The position numbers and the translations under genes were made by a program. This document shows, piece by piece, positions 15,569-25,183 of a stretch of 64,000 bases of DNA. The notes below the pieces were generated by a model, which saw only the letters and a list, made by a program, of their open reading frames with translations, ran no database searches and was not told the origin of the DNA. Position 1 is the stretch's first letter. The number at the start of each line of letters is the position of its first letter. The DNA is from an uncultured Isosphaeraceae bacterium (GTDB taxonomy: Bacteria > Planctomycetota > Planctomycetia > Isosphaerales > Isosphaeraceae): positions 62,001 through 126,000 of the forward strand of contig CAMFLR010000014.1 in NCBI GenBank assembly GCA_945957605.1. The letters are read 5' to 3'.

Positions 15569-18478
15569 CTACCCGCGGAGCCTGTCTTGGAGCGATTTAG
15601 CCTGAGACTTCAATTGCTTCAGCCGCTGATTTTCCGGGTCGAGATCGATCGCTTTCTGATAAAGTTCCAAGGATTCAACGATCCGATTACGCGCTTCCGC
15701 CGTCTTGCCGCGTTTCTCTTCGAGCACGGCAAGACGATATTTCACTTCTGCCAATTGTCGAATCGCTGGAATCGACTTGGGCTCTCTTGTAAGACGGTCG
15801 GAAGATCGTTCAAGAACGCATAGCAGGTCAGTCTCTGCATCTGCAAACCGTCCAGCAGAAATTCGCCACTCACCACGATCCGAACGCAAGCTAGTGAGCG
15901 AATTCGAATAACCCGGCGAGAACGGACGCTCTTGGATCAGCCCCTCCATCTCGCTAACCAGTCTGTCGTATTCACCGAGAACCTTGCCCCACGCTGCCTC
16001 GTTGCGGCCTAGCCCTTCTTGAAGTGTTCGTTCGGCCACGAGCAACTGAAACCGAGTGTCTCCGCTCACTGGATAGATGTCTCTCAGCGCTTTCAGTTCG
16101 CGAATCGATTCGTCGATCGTTTCCTTCCATTCTGGGCGATCAAGCCGCAATAGAATCTGCCCAAGGATCACGCGACATCGTGGAGCGTTGAGATAGTCAA
16201 TGGTAAAGACTTTGGGATCTAGTTTTTCAGGATAAGACTTTCTATGGTGCAGCGCTACGGATAGAGCGTCACGTATTACTGGTTCCGCAGCCTCCGGGCT
16301 CCCCGCGGTGAGAAGTGCGAGCGCTAGTTCATACCTCGCCATGCCTGCAGGACCCACAAACACCGGGGTCCGCTTTTCGATCGCTCCTAGTGTGTCAGCA
16401 ACATTAACGGCTTTCCGCATGTATGCTTCAATCTCAGCCGATGGCCCGCCGCGACCAATAATCGTTCGCCCGCGGCTGCACAACGTCAATGTAAGCGTAT
16501 TTATATAGCTAGCATTCTGCGGGAATTCGCGAAGCAACTCTGTCAATGACTCGATTGCACCATCAAGTGAACGCTCAGCTTTTTCGTACTCGCCTGTGAT
16601 CATGTAGATGAAGCCGATCTCGCGTGCGATCTTCGCTTCACTAAAGATATTCAACGCATCGGGGCGCGAGCGTGCCTTGATCGACGCTATATATTTTGCC
16701 GCACGTTCAGCGAGTCGGAGCCGGATCACTGTTCCTTGCGGTACGTCAAGCAACTCTGTACGAGCAACATCCGTCAACATATCGTTGACGGCCGTTCGCG
16801 CATGAAGCGCCATGAGATCCGCCATCTGACTCTGCCGCACCACTTCTTCCTTCGCCTCAACCAGTCTCGCGTTCTGACGAACAACCAAACCAACAATAAC
16901 AACCAGCGCAGCCATCATCGTAACCAACGCCACGCACGCCGACGCGACGATCAGCATATGATGACGCGACCACCGCGCGATCTTGCGCGCGCGGGTGTCC
17001 TTTATTGCAGCCACCGGTTCATCGGCAAGCCAGCGTTCGATGTCGTCCGCCAGGGCTCGTGCGCTCGCGTAGCGATCCTCCGGACTGGTCGCCATCGCCT
17101 TGAGGCAAATTGCTTCAAGTCCACGATCGATCGACGGATCAACCTTCCTCGGCGCGGGGAAATCGCCGCGAATCACGCCGTCCAGCACCGCGCGGACTTC
17201 ACCTCCGAGAAACGGCGGCTGGCCGGTTAGCAGATAGTAGAGCGACGCCCCAAGACCATAGACGTCTGCCGCGATTCCAACCTTATCCAACTCGCCGCGT
17301 GCCTGCTCTGGACTCATATAGGCCGGGGTTCCCAGCCTCGAGTGCGCGATCGTCTCCACTCGGCCCGTCAGCATCAACGATCGCCCTGCCCCATTTGCAG
17401 AAAGCGAATCGTCGCCGCCAACCGGCTTCGCCAGCCCCCAGTCCACAACCAGCGTTTCACCATGTTTGCCGATAAGAATATTTCCTGGCTTCAGGTCGCG
17501 ATGCAACACGCCTTTTTCATGTGCATATTCAATGGCATTGCAAACGTCGAGAAATCTTCGCAACAGCTTGTTGAGCTCGACGCCTATCGAGCGATCGGCG
17601 ATCGACGATTTCTTCCCGGTACTTTTCGTCTTGTTCACCGAGCGTTTGCGTCGGTGGAATTCGATCACTACGTCTTTAAGGTTTTCCCCATCGATCAGGC
17701 GCATCGCGTAAAAAGGGCGCCCCGATGGGTCGTTCCCCAGGCCATACACAGGCACGATTCCCGGATGTTCGAGCCCGGCCGTGATCTCCGCTTCGAGCAG
17801 GAATCGCTTGCGCGTGTGTTCGTCGTGCGCGTGCTCGTCGCGGATTTGCTTGAGTGCCACTTCGCGATTCAATTCGGAGTCGATCGCAACGAACACGATC
17901 CCCAAACCACCCCTGCGATGGGTGCGCACGACCCGAAACCGGCCCGAAGTGGTTGTGCCCAGGTCGAGCGCCGGCGCAATCCTGGGTGTCGTCGTTTCGT
18001 TTTCGTCACTGCGCGGCGAGACGTGATGAAGTGACTGATCGAGCGCGTGGTGGTCGAGCCTTTGCAGGGCATCGCGCGTGGAGTCATCGGCTGCCATGGC
18101 TGCGAGGCTCTTCTCGATGTCGCCGCCGTTTTGAACGAGATGGTCCGACACCATGGATTCGAGCGCGTCGCGCTGCGATGCATCGAGCCCGTGTTCGACG
18201 AGCACGTCGGCGATCGGCCGCGACTCTCCTTCAAACGCCCAGACGCTGAAGGCGGTGAGCAGGCGAGTCTGATCGATCATCTGCGCGCGGAGTGCGAGCA
18301 ATCCGCAGAGCAACTCGCGGTGCGCGTTCGACGTCAGTCGCACATGAGCCTCACTGTCGACGGTAATCAAGATGCGAAGCGACGCATCGTCACGAGGCCG
18401 CTTCCATTTCGCGTCCTCGCACGGATGTTTTAATTTACACAACTTGCGCCGCCATGACGACAGAAGTGCGGCAACCAT
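15569..18478 (-). CDS. Serine/threonine protein kinase with TPR-like C-terminal region
   Basis: A Hanks-type kinase of about 969 residues (the ATG follows an in-frame TTG; a GTG at 18343 with GAGG upstream is an alternative start). Residues about 50-155 are a helical module seen before the kinase in many planctomycete STPKs (ELLCGLLALRAQMID, IEKSLAAMA). Kinase domain about 182-487: RRGGLGIVFVAI nucleotide loop, VALKQI Lys, HRDLKPGN catalytic loop, DWG instead of DFG, and GTPAYMSPEQ. A membrane helix (about 509-533) separates the kinase from an exported C-terminal half of helical, TPR-like repeats (FSEAKIAREIGFIYMITGEY, PENQRLKQLKSQ). All key residues are present, so it should be active. Signal and substrates unknown. 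Confidence 0.95.
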   Translation of the reverse strand: MVAALLSSWRRKLCKLKHPCEDAKWKRPRDDASLRILITVDSEAHVRLTSNAHRELLCGLLALRAQMIDQTRLLTAFSVWAFEGESRPIADVLVEHGLDASQRDALESMVSDHLVQNGGDIEKSLAAMAADDSTRDALQRLDHHALDQSLHHVSPRSDENETTTPRIAPALDLGTTTSGRFRVVRTHRRGGLGIVFVAIDSELNREVALKQIRDEHAHDEHTRKRFLLEAEITAGLEHPGIVPVYGLGNDPSGRPFYAMRLIDGENLKDVVIEFHRRKRSVNKTKSTGKKSSIADRSIGVELNKLLRRFLDVCNAIEYAHEKGVLHRDLKPGNILIGKHGETLVVDWGLAKPVGGDDSLSANGAGRSLMLTGRVETIAHSRLGTPAYMSPEQARGELDKVGIAADVYGLGASLYYLLTGQPPFLGGEVRAVLDGVIRGDFPAPRKVDPSIDRGLEAICLKAMATSPEDRYASARALADDIERWLADEPVAAIKDTRARKIARWSRHHMLIVASACVALVTMMAALVVIVGLVVRQNARLVEAKEEVVRQSQMADLMALHARTAVNDMLTDVARTELLDVPQGTVIRLRLAERAAKYIASIKARSRPDALNIFSEAKIAREIGFIYMITGEYEKAERSLDGAIESLTELLREFPQNASYINTLTLTLCSRGRTIIGRGGPSAEIEAYMRKAVNVADTLGAIEKRTPVFVGPAGMARYELALALLTAGSPEAAEPVIRDALSVALHHRKSYPEKLDPKVFTIDYLNAPRCRVILGQILLRLDRPEWKETIDESIRELKALRDIYPVSGDTRFQLLVAERTLQEGLGRNEAAWGKVLGEYDRLVSEMEGLIQERPFSPGYSNSLTSLRSDRGEWRISAGRFADAETDLLCVLERSSDRLTREPKSIPAIRQLAEVKYRLAVLEEKRGKTAEARNRIVESLELYQKAIDLDPENQRLKQLKSQAKSLQDRLRG

Positions 18479-18481
18479 CAA

Positions 18482-18880
18482 CTAGACGTGTGGGAAGTAG
18501 CTGCCGAAATACCACGGGTGACCTTCAAGATCCCGTACTGCGAAGTCGCGCGAGCCGTGATCGGAATCGTAAATCTCCATAAGGATTTCTGCGCCAGCGG
18601 TTTTCACGCGTTCGTAAAGCGCATCAACATCATCGAGCGCCGCATAGACCGCCTGATTCACCGCCGGCAGTTCGCGCGGACTCGCCCAACCCCGCTCCGA
18701 CCGGGCCTGCCCCACCATGATCACGCCCTGCCCAAACCGCAGCTCCGCATGAGCAATGGAGCCGTCCGGCGCTTCGGCAATGAAGTGACGTTCAAACCCG
18801 AACACACGAACCAGCCACTCGATTGCTGCCGGCGCGTCGTTATAGAAAATACACGGGTAAACCTGCGAGCGAATCGTCAT
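18482..18880 (-). CDS. VOC family (glyoxalase/bleomycin-resistance-like) protein
   Basis: A 132-residue protein starting at the ATG before TIRSQVYPCIFYNDAPAAIE. It has the two beta-alpha-beta-beta-beta units of the vicinal oxygen chelate fold: YNDAPAAIEWLVRVFGF, HAELRFGQGVIMVG, then AVYAALDDVDALYERVKTAG and SRDFAVRDLEGHPWYFGSY. The C-terminal RDLEGHPW motif (R/xDPxGHxW in relatives) is typical of the PhnB-like/glyoxalase subgroup. Possible metal ligands are His-33-like residues and the late Glu; these cannot be confirmed by eye. It ends 4 nt before the kinase start on the same strand, so the two are probably co-transcribed, with VOC first. Confidence 0.9.
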   Translation of the reverse strand: MTIRSQVYPCIFYNDAPAAIEWLVRVFGFERHFIAEAPDGSIAHAELRFGQGVIMVGQARSERGWASPRELPAVNQAVYAALDDVDALYERVKTAGAEILMEIYDSDHGSRDFAVRDLEGHPWYFGSYFPHV

Positions 18881-18982
18881 GCGACAAGCCTCCGATTCAA
18901 CGCCATGTTTGCGAAAAGAGGTGGGACAGACTGATATCATCAGTTTACCGCGGTCGACATGCTTGCGCAGGTTCGAAATGCA

Positions 18983-19019
18983 ATCGCCGCGACGATCCCA
19001 AAGGAACCGCCGCGGCGAT
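18983..19019 (-). terminator. Hairpin downstream of the DUF1559 gene
   Basis: A perfect 9-base inverted repeat (atcgccgcg / cgcggcgat) with a 19-base loop, 37 nt past the stop of the gene at 19056. The following bases on the minus strand contain only short T stretches, so this is a likely but not textbook terminator. Confidence 0.45.
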
Positions 19020-19055
19020 GCTGAATTTGCTCGCGAGCCTCAGGGCCGACTGCGA

Positions 19056-20081
19056 TTAGTACGAGTCAGCCGAGAGAACTTCGCCGTTCGAGCGGGTGCC
19101 GAGCGCCCACCAAACGTTCTGGGCGATCGACGACTTGAAGAACCGCACGCTGCCGTCGCCCATGGCCGCGTTCACACCGCCCGAGTGGTTGCTCGTGGTG
19201 GTGATGTACTGGCCGTAGTCGTTACCGCAGCCAACGCAACCGTAGCGGCAGCCCGACCAGGGATAGGTGACCGAGTTGGGCGTGACAATCGTGTTGAAGT
19301 GGCCAATGCCCGGCGAGCCGGTGCCCCAACGATAACCCTTGTTGTTGCCAGCAGGGTTTGAGCCAGAGTTGAAGATCTGCGTGCAGGTCTGAAGGTCCGA
19401 CAGAACGCCGGCCTGAACCTGGTTGGCGTCAATCGCGGTTCCTGCCGAAGCGCTCGTCGGCGTAACACCACCGCGCCACTTGGCCCGGTTGCTTAGCGCC
19501 GAGGCCACAAGTGCTTCGCCGAACGCAATCGTGTTTGACGTACCGTCGGTGATGTCGGCGACCGAGTAGGACGTCTTGTGAGCGAAAATGCCGGTCGCGT
19601 TCACGTTCCACGGGTCCGTGGTGGTGCCAAGCGAGCCGAAGTAGTTGTTGTTGTTACCCGAGCGCGGCGATTCGCCGTCCGACGGGCAAATGAAGATGTT
19701 CAAATTTGTGTTAAATGCCGTGGAATTGTAACCCGAGCCGGTACCCCACCAGCAATCCCACGCGAAATTCATTGAATTGTAGAGGGCGCTCTGCTCCAGG
19801 TAAGGGAGCATCATCGCCTGGGCGCTCCAGGTGCCCCAATCGGTCTGGTTGCCGGGGTCGGAATAAGCCACGGCATTGGCCAGCGGGAACGTGCCGATGG
19901 CCTGGTGGTAGTTGTGAAGACCAAGGCCGATTTGCTTGAGGTTGTTGATGCACTGCGAACGACGGGCGGCTTCACGCGCGGCCTGAACGGCCGGCAGCAG
20001 GAGCGCGATGAGGACCGCGATGATCGCGATCACCACCAGCAGCTCGATCAGGGTGAACCCACGACGCGACCGAATCTTCAT
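19056..20081 (-). CDS. DUF1559 pseudopilin-like protein
   Basis: One of three paralogues in the window. The N-terminus is a type IV pilin-like leader: [14 protein letters not shown] with prepilin peptidase cleavage expected between Gly-9 and Phe-10 and Glu at position +5. The long hydrophobic helix ends in [15 protein letters not shown], followed by [16 protein letters not shown], where the DUF1559 domain starts. The C-terminus has the family's [15 protein letters not shown] (H-X9-DG region) and VLSADSY ending. Length 341 residues. AAGGAAGG precedes the ATG. It lies 151 nt downstream of a small lipoprotein gene, a common pairing in planctomycetes. Probably a cell-surface fibre or matrix component; the precise role is unknown. 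Confidence 0.96.
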   Translation of the reverse strand: MKIRSRRGFTLIELLVVIAIIAVLIALLLPAVQAAREAARRSQCINNLKQIGLGLHNYHQAIGTFPLANAVAYSDPGNQTDWGTWSAQAMMLPYLEQSALYNSMNFAWDCWWGTGSGYNSTAFNTNLNIFICPSDGESPRSGNNNNYFGSLGTTTDPWNVNATGIFAHKTSYSVADITDGTSNTIAFGEALVASALSNRAKWRGGVTPTSASAGTAIDANQVQAGVLSDLQTCTQIFNSGSNPAGNNKGYRWGTGSPGIGHFNTIVTPNSVTYPWSGCRYGCVGCGNDYGQYITTTSNHSGGVNAAMGDGSVRFFKSSIAQNVWWALGTRSNGEVLSADSY

Positions 20082-20232
20082 CTGTCCCTTCCTTTCATGA
20101 CGAGGACGATAAATACAGACGCAGACTCATCGAACCGGGAAAGGGTCGATCAATCTCGGGCGGAGGGGTGAGAGGGGATTACGACAATCTGCATTGTCGA
20201 TCGACGCGGGGTGATTGCCCGCGATGCAATCA

Positions 20233-20433
20233 TCACTTCTTAGGAGCGCCGCCACCTTTGGCCTTCTGCTCCATGAACTTCCTCATTCCGTCTTCAGCCT
20301 TCTGCTTCTCGACGGTATCGGTCTTCGCCGGTCCTTCGGGAACCGACTCGCTGCAACCGCTCAGGATCGCCGGCCCGACGGCCACGATTCCCATCAACAA
20401 ACCCTTCACCAACAACTGATGAACGCGAATCAT
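20233..20433 (-). CDS. Small predicted lipoprotein
   Basis: A 66-residue protein whose ATG has AGGAG at 5 nt spacing. A signal peptide with lipobox (LMGIVAVGPAILSGC) gives a mature peptide of about 40 residues, rich in Lys, Glu and Gly (PEGPAKTDTVEKQKAEDGM, ending GGGAPKK). It lies upstream of a DUF1559 gene on the same strand and may share its transcript. Small lipoproteins of this kind often accompany DUF1559 genes in planctomycetes (see also 51-53 kb). Longer upstream starts in the frame give no signal peptide. Confidence 0.75.
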   Translation of the reverse strand: MIRVHQLLVKGLLMGIVAVGPAILSGCSESVPEGPAKTDTVEKQKAEDGMRKFMEQKAKGGGAPKK

Positions 20434-20812
20434 GACCGCTCCTGAATTGATTTCGTCGCCGCAAAACCCCGGAGGTATCACGAACGCCCCGAACGGCGAC
20501 AACGTCGCGAAGCGCCGGCAGAGGCCCACAATGCGTGGAACACTCCCCCCGAAACCGCTGGATGGAAACCATCCCGCAGCCCCTTCGTGAGACACGACCC
20601 CCGAATTAGATAGAATATATTCTCAAACTACTCCACCCATTCCCGTTTCGCAAGTACAAGGCATCATCCAGATTAAGTCCTAATTCTTTCATTTATCTGA
20701 TAACTGAAATCGCGACGCTTCCTTGCAAAATGGTGTCACGATTCGTACGCTTCAGTTCAATGATGGTTAAACAATCCGCAAACTCGTCGGATTCTGCAGG
20801 TGGGCATTGCTG
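20434..20812. other. Divergent intergenic region
   Basis: A 379-nt gap between the minus-strand lipoprotein and the plus-strand DUF1501 gene. It becomes AT-rich after about 20600 and contains a perfect 12-base palindrome agaatatattct (20612-20623) that could be an operator or part of a promoter. No small gene or RNA seen. Confidence 0.4.
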
Positions 20813-22162
20813 ATGCGACCGAGCCAAACTTCGTTCCACGGGCTGCGTCGACGCGACTGGATGCGTCTTATGGGTCTAGGCGCGGTTGGCTCCGTCTGGC
20901 CGTCGCTCTTGAATGCGGCGGTGGCGCCTGGCATCAAAATTCGCAGTTGCATTCTGATCTTTTACTATGGTGGTCCTAGCCATATTGATACTTGGGACAT
21001 GAAGCCGAACGCGCCGAAGGAAATTCGCGGCGAGTTTCAGTCGATCGCCACGAACGTACCGGGAATTCGCATTTCGGAGCATCTGCCGACCTGCGCGCGA
21101 GTGATGGACAAGCTCGCGGTGATTCGGTCGATGCATCATCCGATGACGAACCACAACGCAGCGGCGTTCGCCACGCTGAGCGGGCGAAATCCCCTCAAGG
21201 GAGATCTCGAACTACTCGGCAACGATCGCAATGATCCACCGTGTCTGGGTTCGACACTCAGCGAGCGCCTCAGGCCCAAGCCGGGCGTGCCGAACTTTGT
21301 TGCCTTGCCGCATGTGATGCACAATGTTGTAGTCTTGCCCGGGCAAGTTGCGGGCTTTCTCGGCTCGGCGCATAACCCGCTGCAGGTGAACAAGGATCCC
21401 AACGCACTCGACTTCCCCTCCGGCGAGTTGGAATTGCCAGGCGACGTCTCGCTGGGCCGGCTCGATCACCGTGCGTCGCTTCTGCGAACACTCGACGCAC
21501 CTGCTCAATTGGGTCGCGCACATGCGTCGGAAGATTCGATGGATGTGTACAGTCACAAGGCGCTGGGGTTGCTCAAATCGGGAACGGTGCGATCGGCGTT
21601 TCGGCTCGATGAAGAAGATCCCCGCGTCCGCGATCGCTACGGTCGCAACAAGCACGGACAGAGCGTTTTGCTCGCGCGGCGTATGGCCGAAGCCGGCGTG
21701 CCGTTCGTGACGGTGTACGACCATCAAGTGAATGGGCAGGACGCAAACTGGGATTCGCACGCCTCGGTCTTCCCGCGGCACAAGGAACACCTGCTCCCCC
21801 CTGCCGACCGTGCCCTTTCGGCCCTCGTCGAAGACCTGCACTCGCGCGGTCAGCTTGATGACACGCTGGTCATCGCGATGGGTGAGTTCGGCCGCACACC
21901 CAAGATCAACGGCACAGCGGGACGCGACCACTGGCCGTTCTGCTATAGCGTAATCATGGCCGGTGGCGGCGTGCGCGGCGGACAGGTTTTTGGGTCGAGC
22001 GACAAGATCGGCGGCCATCCCGAAACCGACGGCGTTACTCCGGGAGATCTCGCCGCCACGCTCTTCTGGCGGTTTGGTCTCGACCCTGAAGACGAAATTC
22101 GCGACCTCACGGGGCGCCCCTATCGTCTCGCTGAAGGTCGGCCGATCCAGGCGATTTTTTAA
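20813..22162 (+). CDS. DUF1501 domain protein, Tat-exported
   Basis: A 449-residue member of the alkaline-phosphatase-like DUF1501 family, which is expanded in planctomycetes and usually paired with DUF1549/DUF1553 genes. A short twin-arginine-like leader (LRRRDWMRLMGLGAVGS) precedes the core. Family motifs: ILIFYYGGPSHIDTWDMKP near the start, RSMHHPMTNHNAA (metal-ligand region), VPFVTVYDHQVNGQDANWDSH, and the MGEFGRTPKINGTAGRDHWP block. The C-terminus reads RPYRLAEGRPIQAIF. It begins at the ATG at 20813; TTG at 20807 is an alternative. Unusually, the neighbour is a squalene-cyclase-repeat gene, not a DUF1549/1553 gene. Enzymatic activity is unproven for the family. Confidence 0.95.
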   Translation: MRPSQTSFHGLRRRDWMRLMGLGAVGSVWPSLLNAAVAPGIKIRSCILIFYYGGPSHIDTWDMKPNAPKEIRGEFQSIATNVPGIRISEHLPTCARVMDKLAVIRSMHHPMTNHNAAAFATLSGRNPLKGDLELLGNDRNDPPCLGSTLSERLRPKPGVPNFVALPHVMHNVVVLPGQVAGFLGSAHNPLQVNKDPNALDFPSGELELPGDVSLGRLDHRASLLRTLDAPAQLGRAHASEDSMDVYSHKALGLLKSGTVRSAFRLDEEDPRVRDRYGRNKHGQSVLLARRMAEAGVPFVTVYDHQVNGQDANWDSHASVFPRHKEHLLPPADRALSALVEDLHSRGQLDDTLVIAMGEFGRTPKINGTAGRDHWPFCYSVIMAGGGVRGGQVFGSSDKIGGHPETDGVTPGDLAATLFWRFGLDPEDEIRDLTGRPYRLAEGRPIQAIF

Positions 22163-22247
22163 GCGAATTGCGCGCCCGCCTCTGATAAGCTCCAGATAAA
22201 CCCAGCGACGCGGACGAACTCTCTCCAGGCACACGTTGAGGTCGGCC

Positions 22248-23297
22248 ATGCAAGGGAATCATTGGCGATTCGTGTTGGCGGCGGCAATTCTGTTCTTGGG
22301 CGCAACCGCGCGCGGGGACGACGGCGGGAAGGATGTCGCGCCTAATTCCGCCGATGAACCGTTCGCCAAGACATTCTCGATGCGTAAGGCGACCGAGTTT
22401 CTCGACCACATGGGCACGACCTGGACTAGCGAACGCCAGTGCGGATCTTGCCATTCCAATTATGCTTACATGATCGCGCGACCGCTCGCTTCGAATGACC
22501 ATTCGACCGCGCTCGCGGAAGTTCGCGAGTTCTTCGAAGACCGCGTGAAGCACTGGGACGACTCGGCAAAGGAAGCCAAGCCGAAATGGGATGCCGAAGT
22601 CGTCGCGACCGCGGTGACGCTCGCGTTCAACGATCAGGCGACGACCTGCAAGTTACATCCGAGCACGCGGCAGGCGCTGGACCGCATGTGGAACTTGCAG
22701 AAGCCCAACGGCAGCTTCAACTGGCTCAAGTGCAATTGGCCTCCCTACGAGGAAGACGACTATTACGGTGCCACCTTCGCCACGATCGGCGTCGCGATCG
22801 CGCCTGACAATTATCGCGATACGCCTAAGGCGAAAGAGGGGCTCGAGAAGCTCCGTAAGTACCTGCGTGAAACACCTGCACCAAGTCTGCATCACGAAGC
22901 GATGAAACTCTGGATTGCCACCAAAATTGACGGTGTGATGGCCGACTCCGAAAAATCGGCCTGCATCAAACATCTCCGCGAGTTGCAAAGGGCCGATGGC
23001 GGCTGGAACTTGCCGTCTTTGGGAAATTGGAAGCGGCACGACGGCTCTGCGAACGACAAGAACGCGCCAAGCGATGGATTCGGCACGGGCTTCGTCGTGT
23101 ACGTTTTGCGGCAGACCGGCGCGCCCGCTGATGATCCCGCAATCGTCAAAGGGATCGACTGGCTCAAGACGCATCAACGCGCGTCGGGGCGTTGGTTCAC
23201 GCGATCGGTGAACAACGACAAGGCCCACTACATCGCGCACGCCGGATCGGCATTTGCCGTCATGGCGTTGCAATCGTGCGGCGTGAAAGCCGACTGA
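22248..23297 (+). CDS. Secreted squalene-hopene-cyclase-repeat protein with a CxxCH motif
   Basis: A 349-residue exported protein. The ATG at 22248 follows GAGG. A signal peptide (RFVLAAAILFLGATARG) is followed by a CGSCHSNY segment at about residue 68, a c-type haem-binding signature. The rest is an alpha/alpha-barrel repeat protein with prenyltransferase/squalene-cyclase QW-like motifs: LQKPNGSFNWL, LQRADGGWNLPSLG and an HQRASGRWFTRS repeat near the C-terminus. The DxDD catalytic motif of cyclases is not evident, so it may only bind or be a structural relative. It follows the DUF1501 gene by 85 nt and may be co-transcribed. Haem attachment is inferred from a single motif. Confidence 0.88.
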   Translation: MQGNHWRFVLAAAILFLGATARGDDGGKDVAPNSADEPFAKTFSMRKATEFLDHMGTTWTSERQCGSCHSNYAYMIARPLASNDHSTALAEVREFFEDRVKHWDDSAKEAKPKWDAEVVATAVTLAFNDQATTCKLHPSTRQALDRMWNLQKPNGSFNWLKCNWPPYEEDDYYGATFATIGVAIAPDNYRDTPKAKEGLEKLRKYLRETPAPSLHHEAMKLWIATKIDGVMADSEKSACIKHLRELQRADGGWNLPSLGNWKRHDGSANDKNAPSDGFGTGFVVYVLRQTGAPADDPAIVKGIDWLKTHQRASGRWFTRSVNNDKAHYIAHAGSAFAVMALQSCGVKAD

Positions 23298-23501
23298 TTC
23301 GGCGCTGCCGGATTCACAAACTTCACACAAATTCCGCCACATCGCCACACCAGTTTACATGGTGTGCGTGGATGATAGTTCTCCGGTTTGCCGTGACTTC
23401 TATCGGCAATACGGATTATCAATGACTCGCATATTCGTGTTTCGATTCCAGGTCCGGATCGACGCGATGGCGAAGTCGTCTCGAGTTGCAGAGGAGTTTG
23501 G

Positions 23502-24509
23502 ATGAAACGCCGAGGGTTCACGCTGATCGAGCTGCTGGTTGTGATCGCCATCATCGCGGTATTAATCGCCCTCCTTCTCCCGGCGGTTCAAGCAGCACGA
23601 GAGGCGGCTCGCCGCGCCCAGTGCACGAACAACATGAAGCAGCTTGGTCTGTCGTTACACAATTACGAATCGGCCAACGGCTGCGTCGTTTCCGCACGCG
23701 TGATGAACATCAACATTTGCGGCGGCAACGTATTCAAGGGCTGCCAGGACACCCCCTGGTTCTGCCTGCTGCTCGGCTACTTCGAGCAAGGAACGATGGC
23801 CAACGCGTTCAATTACGACGTCGGCATCGGCGGCGGCAACTCTGCCACAGCGACGCTAGGGCTGTCCGTCAACAGCACCGTCTTCGGCACGAAGATGAAT
23901 CTCTTCCAGTGCCCCAGCGACCAGAACAACACGTTCACGCTGCTCGGCCCGACCTTCACACGCGGCAATTACGGCGTGAACTGGGGGAACACCCAGTACG
24001 ACCAGAGCCTGCTCGGCCTTCCGGCCCCGACACCGCAACTCGGCATGCCTTTCCCGCTGACAACCGTTTGCCGCTTCGCGAACGTGACCGACGGCCTGAG
24101 CAACACCGTCTTCATGGCCGAGATTCTGCAGGGATCGGGCAACGACGCTCGCGGACTCGTCTGGACGAGCCTCGCCGGCGCAGGTTCGTTCTTCACACGC
24201 TTCACGCCGAATGGTCTGCGCGATTTCTACCAGTTGGCAGTGCCGACGATGTCGCCAGGCGGAATCGCCAGCGCCGACATCATGCCGTCGGGCTATTGCA
24301 ACTCTCAACCGTCGCAAGGATTGCCCTGCGTTCAGGTGAGCACGTTTGCATTCTCGTTCGGCGCATCGCGCAGCCGTCACCCCGGTGGAGTGAACGCCTT
24401 GATGGGCGACGGCTCGGTGCGGTTCTTCAAGAACTCGATCAATGCCGCGACCTGGATTGCCGTTGGCTCGACGAACGGCGGCGAGGTGATCTCGGCCGAC
24501 TCGTATTGA
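23502..24509 (+). CDS. DUF1559 pseudopilin-like protein
   Basis: A 335-residue paralogue of the proteins at 19 and 52.7 kb. The leader is very short (MKRRG, then FTLIELLVV), with the usual hydrophobic helix and [19 protein letters not shown]. The central part differs from its paralogues and is rich in Gly, Asn and Phe ([20 protein letters not shown]). The end carries [18 protein letters not shown] and [16 protein letters not shown] stands about 8 nt before the ATG. It has its own terminator at 24537. No lipoprotein gene is adjacent, unlike the other two paralogues. The product is probably processed and exported by a type IV pilus/type II secretion-like machinery encoded elsewhere. Confidence 0.96.
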   Translation: MKRRGFTLIELLVVIAIIAVLIALLLPAVQAAREAARRAQCTNNMKQLGLSLHNYESANGCVVSARVMNINICGGNVFKGCQDTPWFCLLLGYFEQGTMANAFNYDVGIGGGNSATATLGLSVNSTVFGTKMNLFQCPSDQNNTFTLLGPTFTRGNYGVNWGNTQYDQSLLGLPAPTPQLGMPFPLTTVCRFANVTDGLSNTVFMAEILQGSGNDARGLVWTSLAGAGSFFTRFTPNGLRDFYQLAVPTMSPGGIASADIMPSGYCNSQPSQGLPCVQVSTFAFSFGASRSRHPGGVNALMGDGSVRFFKNSINAATWIAVGSTNGGEVISADSY

Positions 24510-24536
24510 TCATTCTGAATTGGTGGCTGCCAGATC

Positions 24537-24566
24537 CGGCCGAAGCGGGATCTACTGCTTCGGCCG
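24537..24566 (+). terminator. Rho-independent terminator after the DUF1559 gene
   Basis: Perfect 10-base arms (cggccgaagc / gcttcggccg) with a 10-base loop, followed by tttcattt. It lies 28 nt past the stop and just before the convergent macro-domain gene. Confidence 0.75.
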
Positions 24567-24568
24567 TT

Positions 24569-25096
24569 TCATTTCGAAGCGATGAGACGCGTTCGATAAA
24601 TGGCTGCATCATCTTCAGAAAAACAACAGAACGTCACATGCGCAGGGCAATCGTGCGCATGAAGCCAGTTCAGAACGGTGGTTACCGCAATCTCGCACGC
24701 CTCTTCCTTTGGAAAGCCGAAGACACCGGTGGAGATGCACGGAAACGCAACCTCCTTCAAGCTTCTATGCTGGGCCAATTTGAGTGATTGTTCATAGCAA
24801 GACTTGAGCAATTTAGGCTCGTCGCTGTCGCCATCGTTGTAAACTGGTCCCACCGTGTGAATGACGTGGCGGGCTTTCAAGCGGTAGCCGTTGGTAATTC
24901 GCGCCTCACCGGTGGGGCAGCCCCCGATGGCCCGACATTCGGCGAGCAGCCCCGGCCCCGCCGCGCGGTGGATGGCTCCGTCGACACCACCTCCACCAAG
25001 CAGTGACTCGTTCGCCGCGTTGACGATCGCATCGACATCAAGCTGCGTGATATCTCCGCGAACGACTTTGATGCGGCTCACTGTGGCGTCGGTCAT
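24569..25096 (-). CDS. Macro-domain protein (O-acetyl-ADP-ribose deacetylase-like)
   Basis: A 175-residue protein comprising one macro domain, of the YmdB/MacroD type that hydrolyses O-acetyl-ADP-ribose or removes ADP-ribose from proteins. Motifs: IKVVRGDITQLDVDAIVNAAN at the start, LLGGGGVDGAIHRAAGPGLL (the Asn and Gly-rich loop plus catalytic Asp), CPTGEARITNGYRL, HVIHTVGPVY, and FPCISTGVFGFPKEEA near residue 125. All residues of the hydrolase class can be seen. It is encoded alone, between a convergent DUF1559 gene and thrS; the thrS terminator separates it from thrS. Cytoplasmic. Confidence 0.95.
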   Translation of the reverse strand: MTDATVSRIKVVRGDITQLDVDAIVNAANESLLGGGGVDGAIHRAAGPGLLAECRAIGGCPTGEARITNGYRLKARHVIHTVGPVYNDGDSDEPKLLKSCYEQSLKLAQHRSLKEVAFPCISTGVFGFPKEEACEIAVTTVLNWLHAHDCPAHVTFCCFSEDDAAIYRTRLIASK

Positions 25097-25183
25097 GATT
25101 GCGCGCCTGTTAGTTCATTCGGGATAATCTCACCCAAAGCGCTCGCACACGTTAAGGATATCGAAGGCATCGAAGCGATACGA

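Noticed and set aside
15569-18478. DWG in place of DFG in the large kinase, as a sign of inactivity
   Set aside because: The Lys, HRD and Asp are all present, and DWG is common in bacterial kinases of this type.
21212-22249. Long minus-strand open frame across the DUF1501 gene
   Set aside because: It lies fully opposite a gene with clear DUF1501 motifs and shows no motif, signal peptide or ribosome-binding site of its own.
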